Assembly (NCBI GenBank): GCA_009823395.1
Contig: CM020505.1
Coordinates: 1,740,629 to 1,804,628, forward strand
DNA: 64,000 nucleotides
Reading direction: 5' to 3'
Source: Thamnaconus septentrionalis
Taxonomy: Eukaryota > Chordata > Actinopteri > Tetraodontiformes > Monacanthidae
Numbering within the stretch: the first letter of the stretch is position 1; each line of letters opens with the position of its first letter. Under the pieces are notes generated by a model. The model was given only the letters and a program-made list of their open reading frames with translations. It searched no databases and was not told where the DNA came from. A program made the translations under genes and the position numbers. Below are positions 14,944 through 25,195 of this stretch, piece after piece.

Positions 14944-17900
14944 CGGTTACTCTCGGTCAGCCTAATGGAGCTCACGTCTATGGTTACAGAGGCCACCAGC
15001 ACCGTTAACTGGGTTGCAGATACTCACGCCCGCACAGCTTCTGCCCTGACAATTTCTGTGACAAATCCAGTAGTTTTCTCTTATTTCAAGGAGGGAGATG
15101 GGGGAGGGGGAGGATTGAGGGAGGGTTAAATAAACATCTCTCCTATGTTTATAAGCCTGCAAGACAATCTTAATCACACACCGTGAAGGATCGCGTGCAA
15201 GCCGAGGATTACGATTTTGCAAATGCTGTGAATACAAATCAACATAAGGAAACATAAAATACTATACCTCTTTGTTTAAATGAAATGTTTAAATAGAAAA
15301 CGTGCGAAAGTAATAGAATGGGTTAGATTCAGTCGTCCATTGGTTAGACAGGGTTCAGTTACCAGATGTGGAGCCAGTGCTCAGGTAGCAGTTCTGATGT
15401 AATGCCTCCCTCTGCTGGATATCTGAGAAAATACAATTGTTGATTAGCATCATGTTTTAGTGAATGCCCCACAACTGGTCTCAGCAGGTGCGCTGCAACA
15501 GTGTGTACCTCATTTCACTTGATTGTAATTAATGGCTCATATAATGTTCTCAGCTTTGAGGTGACCTTTCTCTTGTCTGTCTTGCAGGAATTTTATTTTC
15601 AACGTTAGTGTTCGGCCCTGCCTGTGGCTTCATCTTGGGTTCTGTCTGTACCAAAGTCTACGTTGATGCTGTCTTCATTGACACCAGTGAGTCCAAACAT
15701 TTTACACATCTGTCTTTTTTTTAAGACAGTAATGACACTTTTGTTTTCATGATGATGGAATTTTAAGATATTACATAGATTACTGTAGCCAAATTCAACT
15801 TTTCCTGCAGCCCACTTTACTTGCAACTTGCCTACCATTTCTTTCTTTCTTCCCCAGCTACGCTGGACATCACGCCAGATGACCCTCGCTGGATTGGGGC
15901 GTGGTGGGGCGGCTTCCTCCTCTGCGGTGCCTTACTCTTCCTGTCGGCCCTCTTCATGTTTGGTTTCCCCCAGGCGCTGGACGAACAGGACATGGATGTC
16001 GGAGCGGAGAGTGAGCAGGCCATGTTGCCTACCTCCCTCAGTATGGAGTACCAAGGAACCAAACCCAAATCAGCCATCCACGGCTTTGACATCAACAGCG
16101 GACTTTCAGTCTGTCAGCACCTGAGAGGTGAGATAAAAGTCAAATGGAAAATGCAAATGAAGTAAAATGCCTTATTAACAAGATAGAAATGTTAGATTAA
16201 TTAATTGAACTGTTTATTTCTTGTTTTTTTCTATGCATATTCTCCACCAACCCAGTCATCCCCAGGGTTACCAGGCACCTTCTCTCTAATCCAGTGTTTA
16301 GCTGCATCACACTGGCAGCCTGCATGGAGATCGCTGTGGTTGCTGGTTTTGCTGCTTTCTTGGGAAAGTACCTGGAGCAGCAGTTTAACCTCACCACATC
16401 CTCAGCCAATCAGCTGCTAGGTAGGTCCATCAAGATCCCTGAAACAGTTTAGTTTAGACAGGTAGTAATTGCAGAATTAAGGAAAAATAAAATAAATTAA
16501 AAATGCATTATTACTATTATTATTTTTTAATACATTTTTGTATTGTTAAATCCGTTTTTGCAAACAAAAAGGCTTCGTGCAGTTTCTCTTCATGCTGTTA
16601 ACGTTCACCACTGACAGTGAAAGCAACGGTGCAATGTATTCACTGGTCTGACTTGATGTAAAGAGTGGAAACCGAGAGAGTACTGATGGATAAGGACACA
16701 ATGCTGGAGTGCTGTGCCTTGGAGTGATGCTAGAGCAACACCTTTGTCTGCTCCTGTGCAGGCATGACAGCCATCCCCTGTGCCTGTCTGGGAATCTTCC
16801 TCGGGGGCCTGCTGGTGAAGAAGCTCAACCTGTCAGCTCTGGGTGCCGTCCGAATGGCCATGCTGGTCAACCTGGTGTCCACAGCCTGCTACGTCTCGTT
16901 TCTCTTCTTGGGCTGTGACACCGGACCTGTAGCGGGGGTCACGGTCGCCTACAGTAACGAGTAAGCCAGGAAACATTCACCCTCGATCGAGGAGTCTGTT
17001 CAGTATTTTCCCATCCAGCGTAACCTTAGGTGGTGTAGGATATTTGCCTTTGAGAAGCGTGCTTTGAGTTCAGTTGCTTTCCTGATGGTTGTTGTCAGCG
17101 TAGATACAACTGGAATGACCGTCAATATAATGGGTTATAATAATAATGGCAATAGAAAAATAATAATAATAGCAAATGTGCTAGTTAGTAATCATCTTAG
17201 TTTTGTCCCAAACCTTAATGTAAAACACATGCTTAGGCCTATATTGTTTAATACAAACCAGAAACTTGTTTAGTCTGATCTTTTTGCCATTTGCAATACA
17301 TAATTCCTAATAATTATCATTAACGATAAAGGCTATTATCAGTATTAATTAATGACTAATTATGTAAGTATAAATAATTAATAACTAACAAAATTCTCTA
17401 TTAAAAAAGAATTGATCATCAATACAGAATTCCTTATAATTCATTTTTACGTCACTGATACATTTTGGGTAAAATCTTTCCTGTTTTTCAGTTCATTAGC
17501 AACAGTGGAACACGTGGAAGAGTGGATCTAAGCAGCAATGAGGACAAACACCAAATATATTCTCTTCCTGTAACGTGACCTTTGACTTCCTCCCTAGGAC
17601 ACTGCAGTCTTGGCAGCGGCCTGAGCCCATGTGCATCAGTAACTGTAACTGCTACACAGCATCAGTGAGTCCCGTCTGTGGCTCCAACGGAGTCACCTAC
17701 CTCTCTGCCTGCTTTGCTGGCTGCACCAAACCAGTGAGTGAAGGCGCAGGATGCATCAAGGCTGCCATGACACTCAGACAAACGCGTGGATGATTCGATT
17801 CAATTAACCGCAGCAGGATAACGAGACTGAATGTCATTCCCTCTCTTTTTTTTGTTTGTTGCCAGAACCTGAGCAGCTGTGCGTGTATATCCAGCAACAG

Positions 17901-19690
17901 CGAGGAGGCTGTGGCTTTGCCTGGAAAATGTCCCAGTCCGGGCTGTCAGGAGGCCTTCCTCACCTTCCTGTGTGTTATCTGTGTGTGCAGCATGATTGGA
18001 GCCATGGCCCAGACTCCCTCCGTCATCATCCTTATCAGGCAAGTAGACCTACATCGGCTGCCCAGAAGAGGGAGCTATTGACACTAGTGGGTGAGGGCAA
18101 GGCTTTCACTTGGGTTACTTCTGCTATCACCACGGTTTAATTTATATTTTTAAAAATAATTTTTACTTTGTGTTGAAGGGAGTTGATTTAATTTCTATTA
18201 AATGATTTTTATTATGTATTATGTACAATAATGATGAAACAGTAGTGACAAATTAATTTCAACTCAAGGTGACAGACCACCAATAAGGCATAGAAGACTT
18301 GGAGGTTAAAAATAAAACAAACCAAAGACAAAACACAGTGTGATTATGGAGCTAATCTTCCTCAGGACACTTGTAATGCGCATGAGACACTGATGCTACC
18401 TCGCATATATCTTTAAAATATCAAATAAAACAAAATAAAACTGCTAAATGTGCTATTTGATATTTGGTTTGTTGATTTTAACCCAAATTTGAAAGAAAGG
18501 TCGAAAAATATTTTTTGTTTTGATGGTAGACAAGCGGACAACTGGTTGTTGTAGAGATTAGTTACACCACAGAAACTCCCCCTTTGTACCTTGACAAGTA
18601 TTTTACCCTGTAGATATGCTGCTGTTCATCTTTCATTGCTTCACAAAAAGAAAACTGCTCATTTAGCACAACAAGGAACGTTTTCTATGAAGCTCACTGG
18701 TTCGAAGGTCAGCTTGTTTCATTCTCACCACACTCAACAAAATGCTTGATTAGCGTTAACCTCCAGATTCATTGCATTGCAGCTTGGTGACCTTCAGTGT
18801 TGTTTCTACAATCTCAAACTGCTGCTTACAAAGTTACTACCACTAAAAAAAAATGTCCAACAACAGTTAGGGAGTTTCAATCAATTCTAATATTAATAGA
18901 GATGATACACTGAGTGATTAACTGGAAATAAATCCACAAAGTGTTCATCGTGGCCTTCTGCTCTCTCTGCTTTCAGAACTGTGAGTCCAGAGCTTAAGTC
19001 CTATGCCCTTGGAGTTCTCTTCCTCCTCTTGAGGTTGATAGGTAGGTGATCTTTCATATCTACAGTGAAACCTTGCTATCTCTGAACATGAAAAAAAGTT
19101 TCTTTCCTGCCCTACAAAGGCAGCCACAGTTTTCGTGCCCGTGGCTTTCCTCCTCTGTTGCCTTGTGGTTCTCCTCTGTGATGTTAACGTCACCTTAGCT
19201 GAGATCAAACTTCACCACTCTGTCTGTGCCGATACAGAGGCAACGTGAACTCAATCGGGTTTGCTTTTTGGCCCCCTGACCTGCTGTCTGTCACCAATCC
19301 CCTCACGCTGCAGGTTTCATCCCTCCCCCTCTGATCTTTGGCATGGGCATCGACTCCACCTGTCTGTTCTGGAGCACCGTGTGTGGCGAGAAAGGCGCCT
19401 GCATGCTGTACGACAACGTGGCCTACAGGCATCTGTACGTCAGCATCGCCATCGTGCTCAAGTCGTCAGCCTTCGTGCTGTACACCACCACGTGGCACTG
19501 TCTGAGGAAGAACTACAGGAAGTACATCAAGAACGGCGAGGGCTACCTCACGCCAACTGAACTCTTCTCTTCCAATGTGACTCTGGACAATCTGGGCAAG
19601 GAGATCACGCAGAACCCAGCCAACAGGACCAAGTTCATATACAACCTGGAGGACCAGGAGATGTGCGACAATATGGAGTCAGTTTTATAG
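2360..19690 (+). CDS. slco3a1: Organic anion transporter family member 3A1 (OATP3A1), 10 coding exons, complete
   Basis: Twelve-TM sodium-independent transporter of the SLCO/OATP superfamily, acting at the plasma membrane on organic anions such as prostaglandins and thyroid hormone (family knowledge). Exons 2360-2518, 5210-5669, 15588-15686, 15858-16127, 16256-16420, 16762-16960, 17598-17733, 17866-18038, 18977-19041 and 19314-19690 join in frame to 2103 bases, or 700 residues (human protein about 710). The OATP signature DDPRWIGAWWGGFLL lies at about residues 247-261. The Cys-rich Kazal-like extracellular loop, with PVCGSNGVTYLSACFAGC, spans exons 7-8. The C-terminus NMESVL is a class I PDZ ligand, as in mammalian OATP3A1. 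The start has A at -3, and the N-terminus then continues into the conserved CFSNIKIFLVSECALML. Intron 8 starts with GC. The extreme N-terminus and the loop after the signature are the least conserved parts. Confidence 0.97.
2519..5209 (+). other. slco3a1 intron 1
   Basis: A 2.7 kb phase 0 intron from GTGAGT to TTTGACAG. The first 400 bases are GC-rich, continuing the promoter CpG island. The rest is AT-rich with no further exon or clear mobile element seen. Confidence 0.85.
2564..2662. repeat. T tract, G tract and (GGA)n at the start of slco3a1 intron 1
   Basis: A run of 17 T then 8 G, then a GAG/GGA trinucleotide array at 2625-2662. The antisense frame reads as poly-Ser or poly-Leu and is not a gene. 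Confidence 0.9.
5210..5669 (+). CDS. slco3a1: slco3a1 coding exon 2 (residues 54-207)
   Basis: Acceptor TTTGACAG, then VSVLTTLERRFNLQSADVG. It encodes the rest of TM1 through about TM4 and a glycosylatable loop (NNS sequon), ending at RKDSSLYI plus one base of a split Gly. Donor GTAAGA. The open frame on the opposite strand at 5195-5644 is a shadow. Confidence 0.96.
6103..6131. repeat. (TG)n microsatellite
   Basis: About 14 TG units in slco3a1 intron 2. Confidence 0.95.
8339..8381. repeat. (TG)n microsatellite
   Basis: About 21 TG units in slco3a1 intron 2. Confidence 0.97.
10089..10150 (+). repeat. Dispersed repeat fragment, copy A
   Basis: Contains GTGTTGCCAACTTTCG and, at about 10109-10145, a 36-base segment that recurs in reverse orientation at 38601-38637 with about 90% identity. 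The shared core is GCACCATTTCATTGTCAA followed by ACGGGAC. It is a mobile-element fragment of unknown class. Confidence 0.7.
11997..12240 (+). repeat. High-copy fish interspersed repeat fragment
   Basis: Ordered landmarks match a very common teleost repeat: GGAGCACCCTGGAC, then a GCCAATTAAA segment, then TGTCTTTGAATGTGGGAGG, then GAACCCACGCAGGCA, then AACATGCAGACCTCACACAG. I recognise the consensus but cannot assign its LINE/SINE class. It sits within slco3a1 intron 2, and its open frames are not genes. Confidence 0.75.
12450..12608 (+). mobile_element. Tc1/mariner-like 3' end remnant
   Basis: Segments such as GAGTTATTTGACACTTTTTG, TTCATAGTTTTGATGCCTT and ATGTAAATAGTCATGAAAAT are followed by the terminal motif TGTGTCCAAACCTTTGGCTG and GTAGTGTA. 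These match the downstream end of fish Tc1-like transposons from memory of the family. No transposase frame and no left terminal repeat are visible, so it is a dead fragment. Confidence 0.8.
14865..14938. repeat. (CT)n microsatellite
   Basis: About 37 uninterrupted CT units, a perfect polypyrimidine mirror tract, in slco3a1 intron 2. Confidence 0.98.
15588..15686 (+). CDS. slco3a1: slco3a1 coding exon 3 (about residues 207-240)
   Basis: Acceptor CTTGCAG. It encodes ILFSTLVFGPACGFILGS...VDAVFIDT, a membrane segment highly conserved in OATP3A1. It ends on one base of a split Thr before GTGAGT, and the phases match both neighbours. It follows the 9.9 kb intron 2. Confidence 0.95.
15858..16127 (+). 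CDS. slco3a1: slco3a1 coding exon 4 with the OATP family signature
   Basis: Acceptor TTCCCCAG. It encodes the signature DDPRWIGAWWGGFLL, the next membrane helix, and the variable intracellular loop ending SVCQHLR. Donor GTGAGA in phase 1. Confidence 0.96.
16256..16420 (+). CDS. slco3a1: slco3a1 coding exon 5
   Basis: Acceptor CAACCCAG. It encodes VIPRVTRHLLSNPVFSC, then a membrane helix, then FLGKYLEQQFNLTTSSANQLL, which is near-invariant in OATP3A1. Donor GTAGGT, phase 1. Confidence 0.95.
   Translation, partial: SSPGLPGTFSLIQCLAASHWQPAWRSLWLLVLLLSWESTWSSSLTSPHPQPISC
16762..16960 (+). CDS. slco3a1: slco3a1 coding exon 6
   Basis: Acceptor CTGTGCAG. It encodes GMTAIPCACLGIFLGGLLVKK and a second helix ending CDTGPVAGVTVAYSN. 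The exon ends with two bases of a Glu codon before GTAAGC. Confidence 0.95.
16961..17597 (+). other. slco3a1 intron 6
   Basis: A 637-base AT-rich intron with an ATA/AAT-rich patch near 17137-17175. Nothing else is recognised. Confidence 0.85.
17598..17733 (+). CDS. slco3a1: slco3a1 coding exon 7 (Kazal-like loop, first part)
   Basis: Acceptor TCCCTAG. It encodes the first half of the Cys-rich extracellular loop, with CISNCNCYT and PVCGSNGVTYLSACFAGC. It ends in phase 0 at TKP before GTGAGT. Confidence 0.94.
17866..18038 (+). CDS. slco3a1: slco3a1 coding exon 8, followed by a GC donor
   Basis: Acceptor TTGCCAG. It encodes NLSSCACISSNSEEAV, then CPSPGCQEAFLTFLCVICVC and QTPSVIILIR. Codon phase requires the exon to end at AG with the intron beginning GCAAGT. 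The GT five bases further downstream would shift the frame into an early stop in the next exon. Confidence 0.93.
18039..18976 (+). other. slco3a1 intron 8 (GC-AG)
   Basis: A 938-base phase 2 intron that starts GCAAGT and ends TTTCAG. AT-rich; no repeat or exon is recognised inside. Confidence 0.85.
18977..19041 (+). CDS. slco3a1: slco3a1 coding exon 9
   Basis: A short 65-base exon. Acceptor CTTTCAG, then TVSPELKSYALGVLFLLLRLI, then donor GTAGGT. The sequence is the conserved eleventh membrane segment of OATP3A1. Confidence 0.93.
19314..19690 (+). CDS. slco3a1: slco3a1 terminal coding exon 10
   Basis: Acceptor GCTGCAG. It encodes GFIPPPLIFGMGIDSTCLFW, the last membrane helix and the cytoplasmic tail. 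The tail ends RTKFIYNLEDQEMCDNMESVL and a TAG stop at 19688-19690. Confidence 0.96.
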
Positions 19691-22600
19691 TGCTGGTTCT
19701 TGGTGAGAACTAGCGCTGTGTTTTGTTATGTGCAGCTGATCTGATATTTCACATTTCTTTCGCCGTATCTCAGCTCGGACGAATAATTCTCAGTAATGTC
19801 TTCATCATAGAAATCTGACAAAGTGAAGTCGCATGACAAGCTGCCCAATAACTCACTTCCCTCCATTTTGGCAACAAGCATTAACTGGATCATATTTATT
19901 TTTTAAAATCTAGTAACTGGAGGGGGCCTGACCTTAATTTCAGCTTCATCAGTGGTTAAGTTGACATTGAAGGTTTGCGTGCCAGGTTCCTTATGAGGCC
20001 CAAATGTCTGTCCGAGGTGAAGGTCTGGAATTTGGCTTATTATAAGCTTTATGAAACTATTTATTTTGCGTACCATAAGGAAGTACTACTCAGGTGAAAA
20101 TATCAGATAGACTCAGTGGTCATATGGCAGTTTATCTTGAGATGATACTAACTATGTCGTGATAGATCTACAGGTTCATGGCCTGAGCACTTTTCCAGAT
20201 GTGAAGAACACAAAAGGTAATTCTTTTACTCATGTTTAAAGTGAACAGTAAGTGGTTACCTGGCTTTAATACAAAAAAGTCTTGTAATAAGGGGAGATTG
20301 TACTTAGGGCGAAAAAGACAGTTTTAGTTCAGAAATAGAATGAATACAAAGTATAATAGCTGGTAATAATATCACCATTATAACAAATAATAAATAAAGC
20401 TTGGTGGTAAAAGGCGGGACTGAATTTAATATTAAATTCAAGACCCGTAAGGTAGAAATAGAGTATAAATAAGATAAATAAATTGTATTGGAAAGTATAA
20501 TGTTTTATCTAGTATGTGATTGTCAAGCCAGGAAGTAACGGTAATCCCTTTTCATAGCGTGGGATTTACGTTAGTTATGAATGCTGCATGAGATTCTGCG
20601 TCTAATTTTCCATTTTGGAGCAACATTAATACGTTTCACCTTGACACTTCAAAGATCTATTTTATTCGGCAGATGCAGAGAAATCCTAAATGAAAAGTAA
20701 CATTAAAAAGAGCGGGCTACAAAAAGAGACACAGCAGCTGAATGGCTGAATTTTCAAAATGTTGGATGTGTGGTAGAATCCTGATGCCTCTCCACCGATT
20801 TGACTCTGTTATTTCAACGCAACTTGCCGCACCACTATGACTGTATGTACATGAATAACACAATGAAAAATGCATAACTATTGCTTCATCTAGTGGTGTG
20901 TCTAATTGGAGGGCCTTTGCAATGACCAGTATCCAAGTGTTCAGTAACGGGTCTGGTTATTGGGCCCGGGTTGAGAACTTGTGTTTAAAATAGTGCTGAA
21001 ACAGGTGGAGTATCAACCGCAAAGCATGAGGAAGCACCTGAGTCCAATGAAGTTCCGGCACAAGCACAGTGTTGTTGCTGTGGTTCAGCTGCCGGCAGAC
21101 AATAGCATGACGCACAGTGTCCAAAGCAGATTTAGTTTCTTTGAAAGCATGCTGCTCTTGCATGCCGTCATTAAAATTGAATTACTAGCAAAGGTCATTA
21201 GGCTGCAGACAGTCGGAGGATTAACAATCACCTAAATGGTTAAATATGGCTACTCGAATGCCCCCTATACCTTATATTGGACCACTGTAAAGCTTTATAA
21301 TGCATACTGCATTGTGATCCCAGTGTTGTCAGCTGAGTCTTCATCACTCATGCCACAGCACAGTGTCTGAACAAAGATGTGTTTTCCCCAGATTATTTTT
21401 CCGTTAGAATTCTATGGGATTCTGATTTTTTTTTTTTTTTGTAAAAGGAGAAAATATTATTTCTTGTTACTTTATAAGTATTTAATGTGTTTTGCATCAA
21501 AAATATGGACCTTAGTCCAGCCTCTGCTATCATCGCAACAGATTTCATTTGTTTGGAGGTGGGACTTGAAAGACTAGTTATACATTAAAGGAAATATATT
21601 TCCTGTACTCTCACAGGATGCTCTCTTGTTAACATGAAGGTGGAGCCAAGAGAAAAAAGCTCTGAACACCTCAAAGGCTCACGTATTAACATTCTCTGTT
21701 TAAACGCAACCCATCGGGACGGGTTAGCAGGAACATGTTGAGCCTAACCCCTCAAAAAGACTCGACTCAACTACACTGCTCTTTTTGACACTTGGTTTTT
21801 GTTTCTTTCCAAAAAAAAAAAAGACCTATGTGGGGTTTTTTTTTGTTTTAAAGAAGCTTTGATGGATTTTATTACCAAACCGTAGCCCTAGTTTATTAGG
21901 TTTGTGTTGAATCAAGCAAATAGCACCTTGAAACTCCTTTACATAGATAAAGGAAGCATCAATGTTTGTGTGTGACTTTATGTATTTTCTTAAAGTGCAT
22001 TTTTTTTCCTAAAATGTGATTTGGAATCATCCAAAGCAACTTCTATGATCCAACTTTATTTTCAGTTCATTGTGTGTTTTAACTGTTAAAAAAAGAAGAA
22101 AAAAATTGCTTTGGACCTGCTAGGCTGTATACACTGATGGTGCCGAAGCATCACAATACAAAAGAGTGCATTTTATAGGATGGCGAATGTTTAGCACTTA
22201 GCAAATGGACCTATGTTTAACCAAGAGAAATTACCAACCAGACCAGAACTAATTTGGGGATGTTGTATTTTTGAGGGAATAGTTTGTGTGTTGTCAGCTG
22301 AATCATTTGAGAGGGACATTCAAGACGGCTGTATGTAGAGCTGTAGAGATGTTACCTGACATGTTGCATTTACCAACTGACCACCAACCTCTACTTGAGC
22401 AAACTCCGTCAGGGGATGCTGTCTTCGATAACTGTTGAGTCCAGAGTGTTGTAGTGCTGACCCCTCTGTATGTACTAGTGCCAAACAAGTGCCAGTAACA
22501 CCGTGCAAGTGTTCTGTAACATCCTGCAGAGGACTAATGTCTCACCACACTAGAGCTCAGAGCAGTTACTCCAGCTGTATGTAGCCTTTCTGTGAGATCC

Positions 22601-23127
22601 CTCCACTGACTAGCACCATATCAGAGTCCCGGAAAACATATTGCCTAGAAACATGTCGTGTATGGGTCTAGAAAACTGTCTTTTTAGGATGTAATAACTG
22701 TTAAAAATGTAGGACTTTTCTACTAGTGAAGGTATTGATTCATTTAGATTAATATCTCTTTTCATCAGTGGTAAAGCTGATAACTATGTGTTGCTCTGGT
22801 TTCAGTAGAAAAATAAATAAATAAGTAAACAACACTGCTTGAAATCAGTGACATAGTTGTTAAGCCGTAGCCTGACATTGTACAGAAATGTTGACTGTAG
22901 AAAACCAGAGGCAGACTTCACTGATAGCTGTCCTGCACCTGTGCCTGGATATTAAAGCTCTACTCCGAGACTTTCTGTTGGGAGTCTTTGTTGATCCATA
23001 TCAACCCGTGCACTGTTACATTCAGCACTCGCTAAGAAGAAGTCAACATATTCTGGGTATGTCTAACAAGCTGGCCAGTGTTCACCTGCAGCGGCAGGAC
23101 TGTTTTGCCTTGTGATAAGAAAATAAA
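19691..23127 (+). other. slco3a1: Probable slco3a1 3' UTR
   Basis: AT-rich, non-coding sequence after the stop codon, with no repeats of recognisable class. It has a 20-base palindrome at 20421-20440 and several A or T homopolymers. A candidate polyadenylation signal AATAAA lies at 23122-23127, though the message could end earlier or nearer 23790. The extent is inferred. Confidence 0.45.
23122..23127 (+). terminator. slco3a1: Candidate polyadenylation signal of slco3a1
   Basis: AATAAA in the context AAGAAAATAAAGAG, followed by a T-rich stretch. It gives a roughly 3.4 kb 3' UTR. It is one of several A-rich candidates. Confidence 0.35.
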
Positions 23128-23959
23128 GAGTATTAATGTTTTTTCGTTTTTATATTTTGTTTCATTTTATTTGATGTCATTTCTGTCTTTTTTAGACTAT
23201 GCCTTGTGATAACCACAGGTTGATTTTTATTATAGTCCATTCAATGTCGGAGGTAGTGAAATATGATGAGTTTGCTGCCAAAATGTGACATTTTGGGACT
23301 GAGCATGGTCCCAGTAATAGACAGAGTTAAGAGTTTTTGCTATTTAATTGCCTCCCTTTGTTATTTTTGAATGGATATCCCCTTGGTAAGCAAACTCTTC
23401 ATATCTAGCAAAAAAAAAACCTTTGGTTTGGGCCTTTCGGCAGCATGTTGCCTTTGATTAAAGTGAAAGCTTCTACTAACAATGTTAGTGATGGTTTTAG
23501 AGCAGTCGATGCAGGTTGGTATTTAATGTGTTAATTTCCTGGCTCTTTGCAGGAGGACCCTTGTTAAAAATGGGACCTGGGGGGCATTGACTGGGAAAAA
23601 TATCGCCTATATTTTCAAAGCATTTCTTTAGCTATTTAAATACATTCTATTGCTTATCTCTTTTTTCTTTACATCATATGAATTTATATTTAAAACCTTT
23701 ATGTTCTGTACATTTCTTGGAATGGATTATATGATTGTATGTTTAATGTGAATACATTAAATCTATTTTTGTTCTAAACAAAAAATATTTGGACCTAATT
23801 CTTGATGCAGTTTGTTTGTCTGTTTGTTTAATTAGTTAATTGTTTTTAGCTCTTACTACAAATGGCCTGAAAAGTTGTTGCATATATGCTACAAACTTGC
23901 AAGAATCCCAAACTAACAGGGATGACAGCTTTGAATGGAAAGAGCTGGGAGATCGTATC

Positions 23960-24030
23960 TACCTGGATTTGAACCCACATCTCCAGGACCACAGTCAGAG
24001 GTTTAACCCACTGAGCTATCTACCTTGTAG
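23960..24030 (-). repeat. tRNA-like (pol III A/B-box) sequence, unit 1
   Basis: The minus strand reads TAGCTCAGTGGG (A box; plus positions 24007-24018) and GGTTCAAATCC (B box; 23965-23975), with tRNA-like spacing. The acceptor and T stems pair poorly, so this looks like a tRNA pseudogene or SINE head rather than a working tRNA. A closely similar copy lies about 620 bases downstream. Confidence 0.7.
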
Positions 24031-24120
24031 GCCTGAAGGCCATGGAGGTAAATACGCAACAATATTTTAACAAGCCTAAAGATACTTTATGGTCATTTTT
24101 AAGTCAAGGCTGCCTTGGGA

Positions 24121-24192
24121 GGAACCAAGATTCGAACCCTAGTTTTCCACTCCAGAGTCATGCGTCTAACCCACTGAGCTAAACACTCTGCA
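24121..24192 (-). repeat. tRNA-like (pol III A/B-box) sequence, unit 2
   Basis: The minus strand has TAGCTCAGTGGG (24170-24181) and GGTTCGAATCT (24128-24138). A seven-base stem around the B box (AACTAGG with CTTGGTT) is preserved. It differs in sequence from units 1 and 3. The last B-box base is changed and the acceptor stem is not evident, so it is probably not a working tRNA. Confidence 0.65.
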
Positions 24193-24579
24193 TCTATGAA
24201 AACCAAATGAGGTATATATGCAAGTTACTGTCTATGTACAAAGAATGACATTAAATAAAGTCAAAATCTCAACATATCCAAACTTAGATGAAAAGTATCA
24301 GACTTTAAAATGAGGGGTTTTTTTTTTTTTTGGAGGGTGGGGGTCAACGTAAGAGACCAGGGTAAGATTTTTTACTTTTACTCCTGGAGATGAAACCACA
24401 ACACATAGTTCTGCATGTAAAATGAGGAATAAGCATAAAATCTCAACTTGTATAAAAATGGAAAAAAGTCAGACAATACTGTAATTTTTTTTAAGACCAA
24501 ATCATTGTTTTTTGACTCTGATCAACCCAAAACTCACAGAGATGAGAGCTTTAAATGAAAAGAGCTGGGAGATCGTATC

Positions 24580-24650
24580 TACCTGGATTTGAACCCACAT
24601 CTCCAGGATCATAGTCAGAGGTTCAACCCACTGAGCTATCTACCTTGTAA
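24580..24650 (-). repeat. tRNA-like (pol III A/B-box) sequence, unit 3
   Basis: A near copy of unit 1. A box at 24627-24638 and B box at 24585-24595 are identical to it. Similarity extends well outside the tRNA-like core, from about 24540 to 24700 against 23920 to 24075, so a larger segment was duplicated. Confidence 0.7.
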
Positions 24651-24904
24651 GCTTGAAAGGCCATGGAGGTAAAAAGCAACTATATTTAAACAGGTCTAAA
24701 GATATATTATATACGATAGGTTAATATACTATATTAACCTATAGTAGGTTGTTATTTTCAATTTGCCAACTCTACCCAGCTTTTGCCTATTGCCAACCTG
24801 TTCTCAGTAGGTAACATGTTTGTGAACAATGGTGGTAGGAAACCAGTGCAAATATGAGGAGAACCTGTGAACTCCACACCAAAAGGTCCTTGAAGGGTTT
24901 CAGG

Positions 24905-24975
24905 AGCAGCTCAATAGCTCACTGCATGAGAGAAAGAGCTCTGAAATCACAATGTCGGTGGTTCAAGACCAGTAA
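24905..24975 (+). repeat. tRNA-like sequence, unit 4, opposite orientation
   Basis: The plus strand has TAGCTCACTGCA (24915-24926) and GGTTCAAGACC (24960-24970), which are degenerate A and B boxes. It lies in the same 1 kb as units 1-3 but is inverted and more diverged. Confidence 0.5.
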
Positions 24976-25195
24976 TGGCTGAGTTTGCGTTTTGAAATTC
25001 AAGAGGTGCAACTCTGCTTGTCATAAGAATTTAACCATTCTCTGCAGCATCCACAGTTTTCTTACATGCTGAGCTACAGTATGCAAAAAGTTTTATGACA
25101 CTTCTGCTGGAGCATTGATCTTTCTTTTTTTACAAATACATACAGCCAAATTAATTAGGAAATGTTGCTTGGGACATGGTTGCTGTATGTGACCG

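Larger units (their letters stand above)
5670..15587 (+). other. slco3a1 intron 2
   Basis: A 9.9 kb intron. It contains TG arrays (6103-6131, 8339-8381), a CT array (14865-14938), a dispersed-repeat fragment near 10089-10150, a fish high-copy repeat (11997-12240) and a Tc1-like remnant (12450-12608). Frames inside it show no family signature and no matching splice sites. Confidence 0.85.

Noticed and set aside
23960..24650. Functional tRNA genes
   Set aside because: A and B boxes are good, but acceptor and T stems do not pair properly in units 1 and 3, and no terminator placement supports a mature tRNA. Listed as tRNA-like repeats instead.
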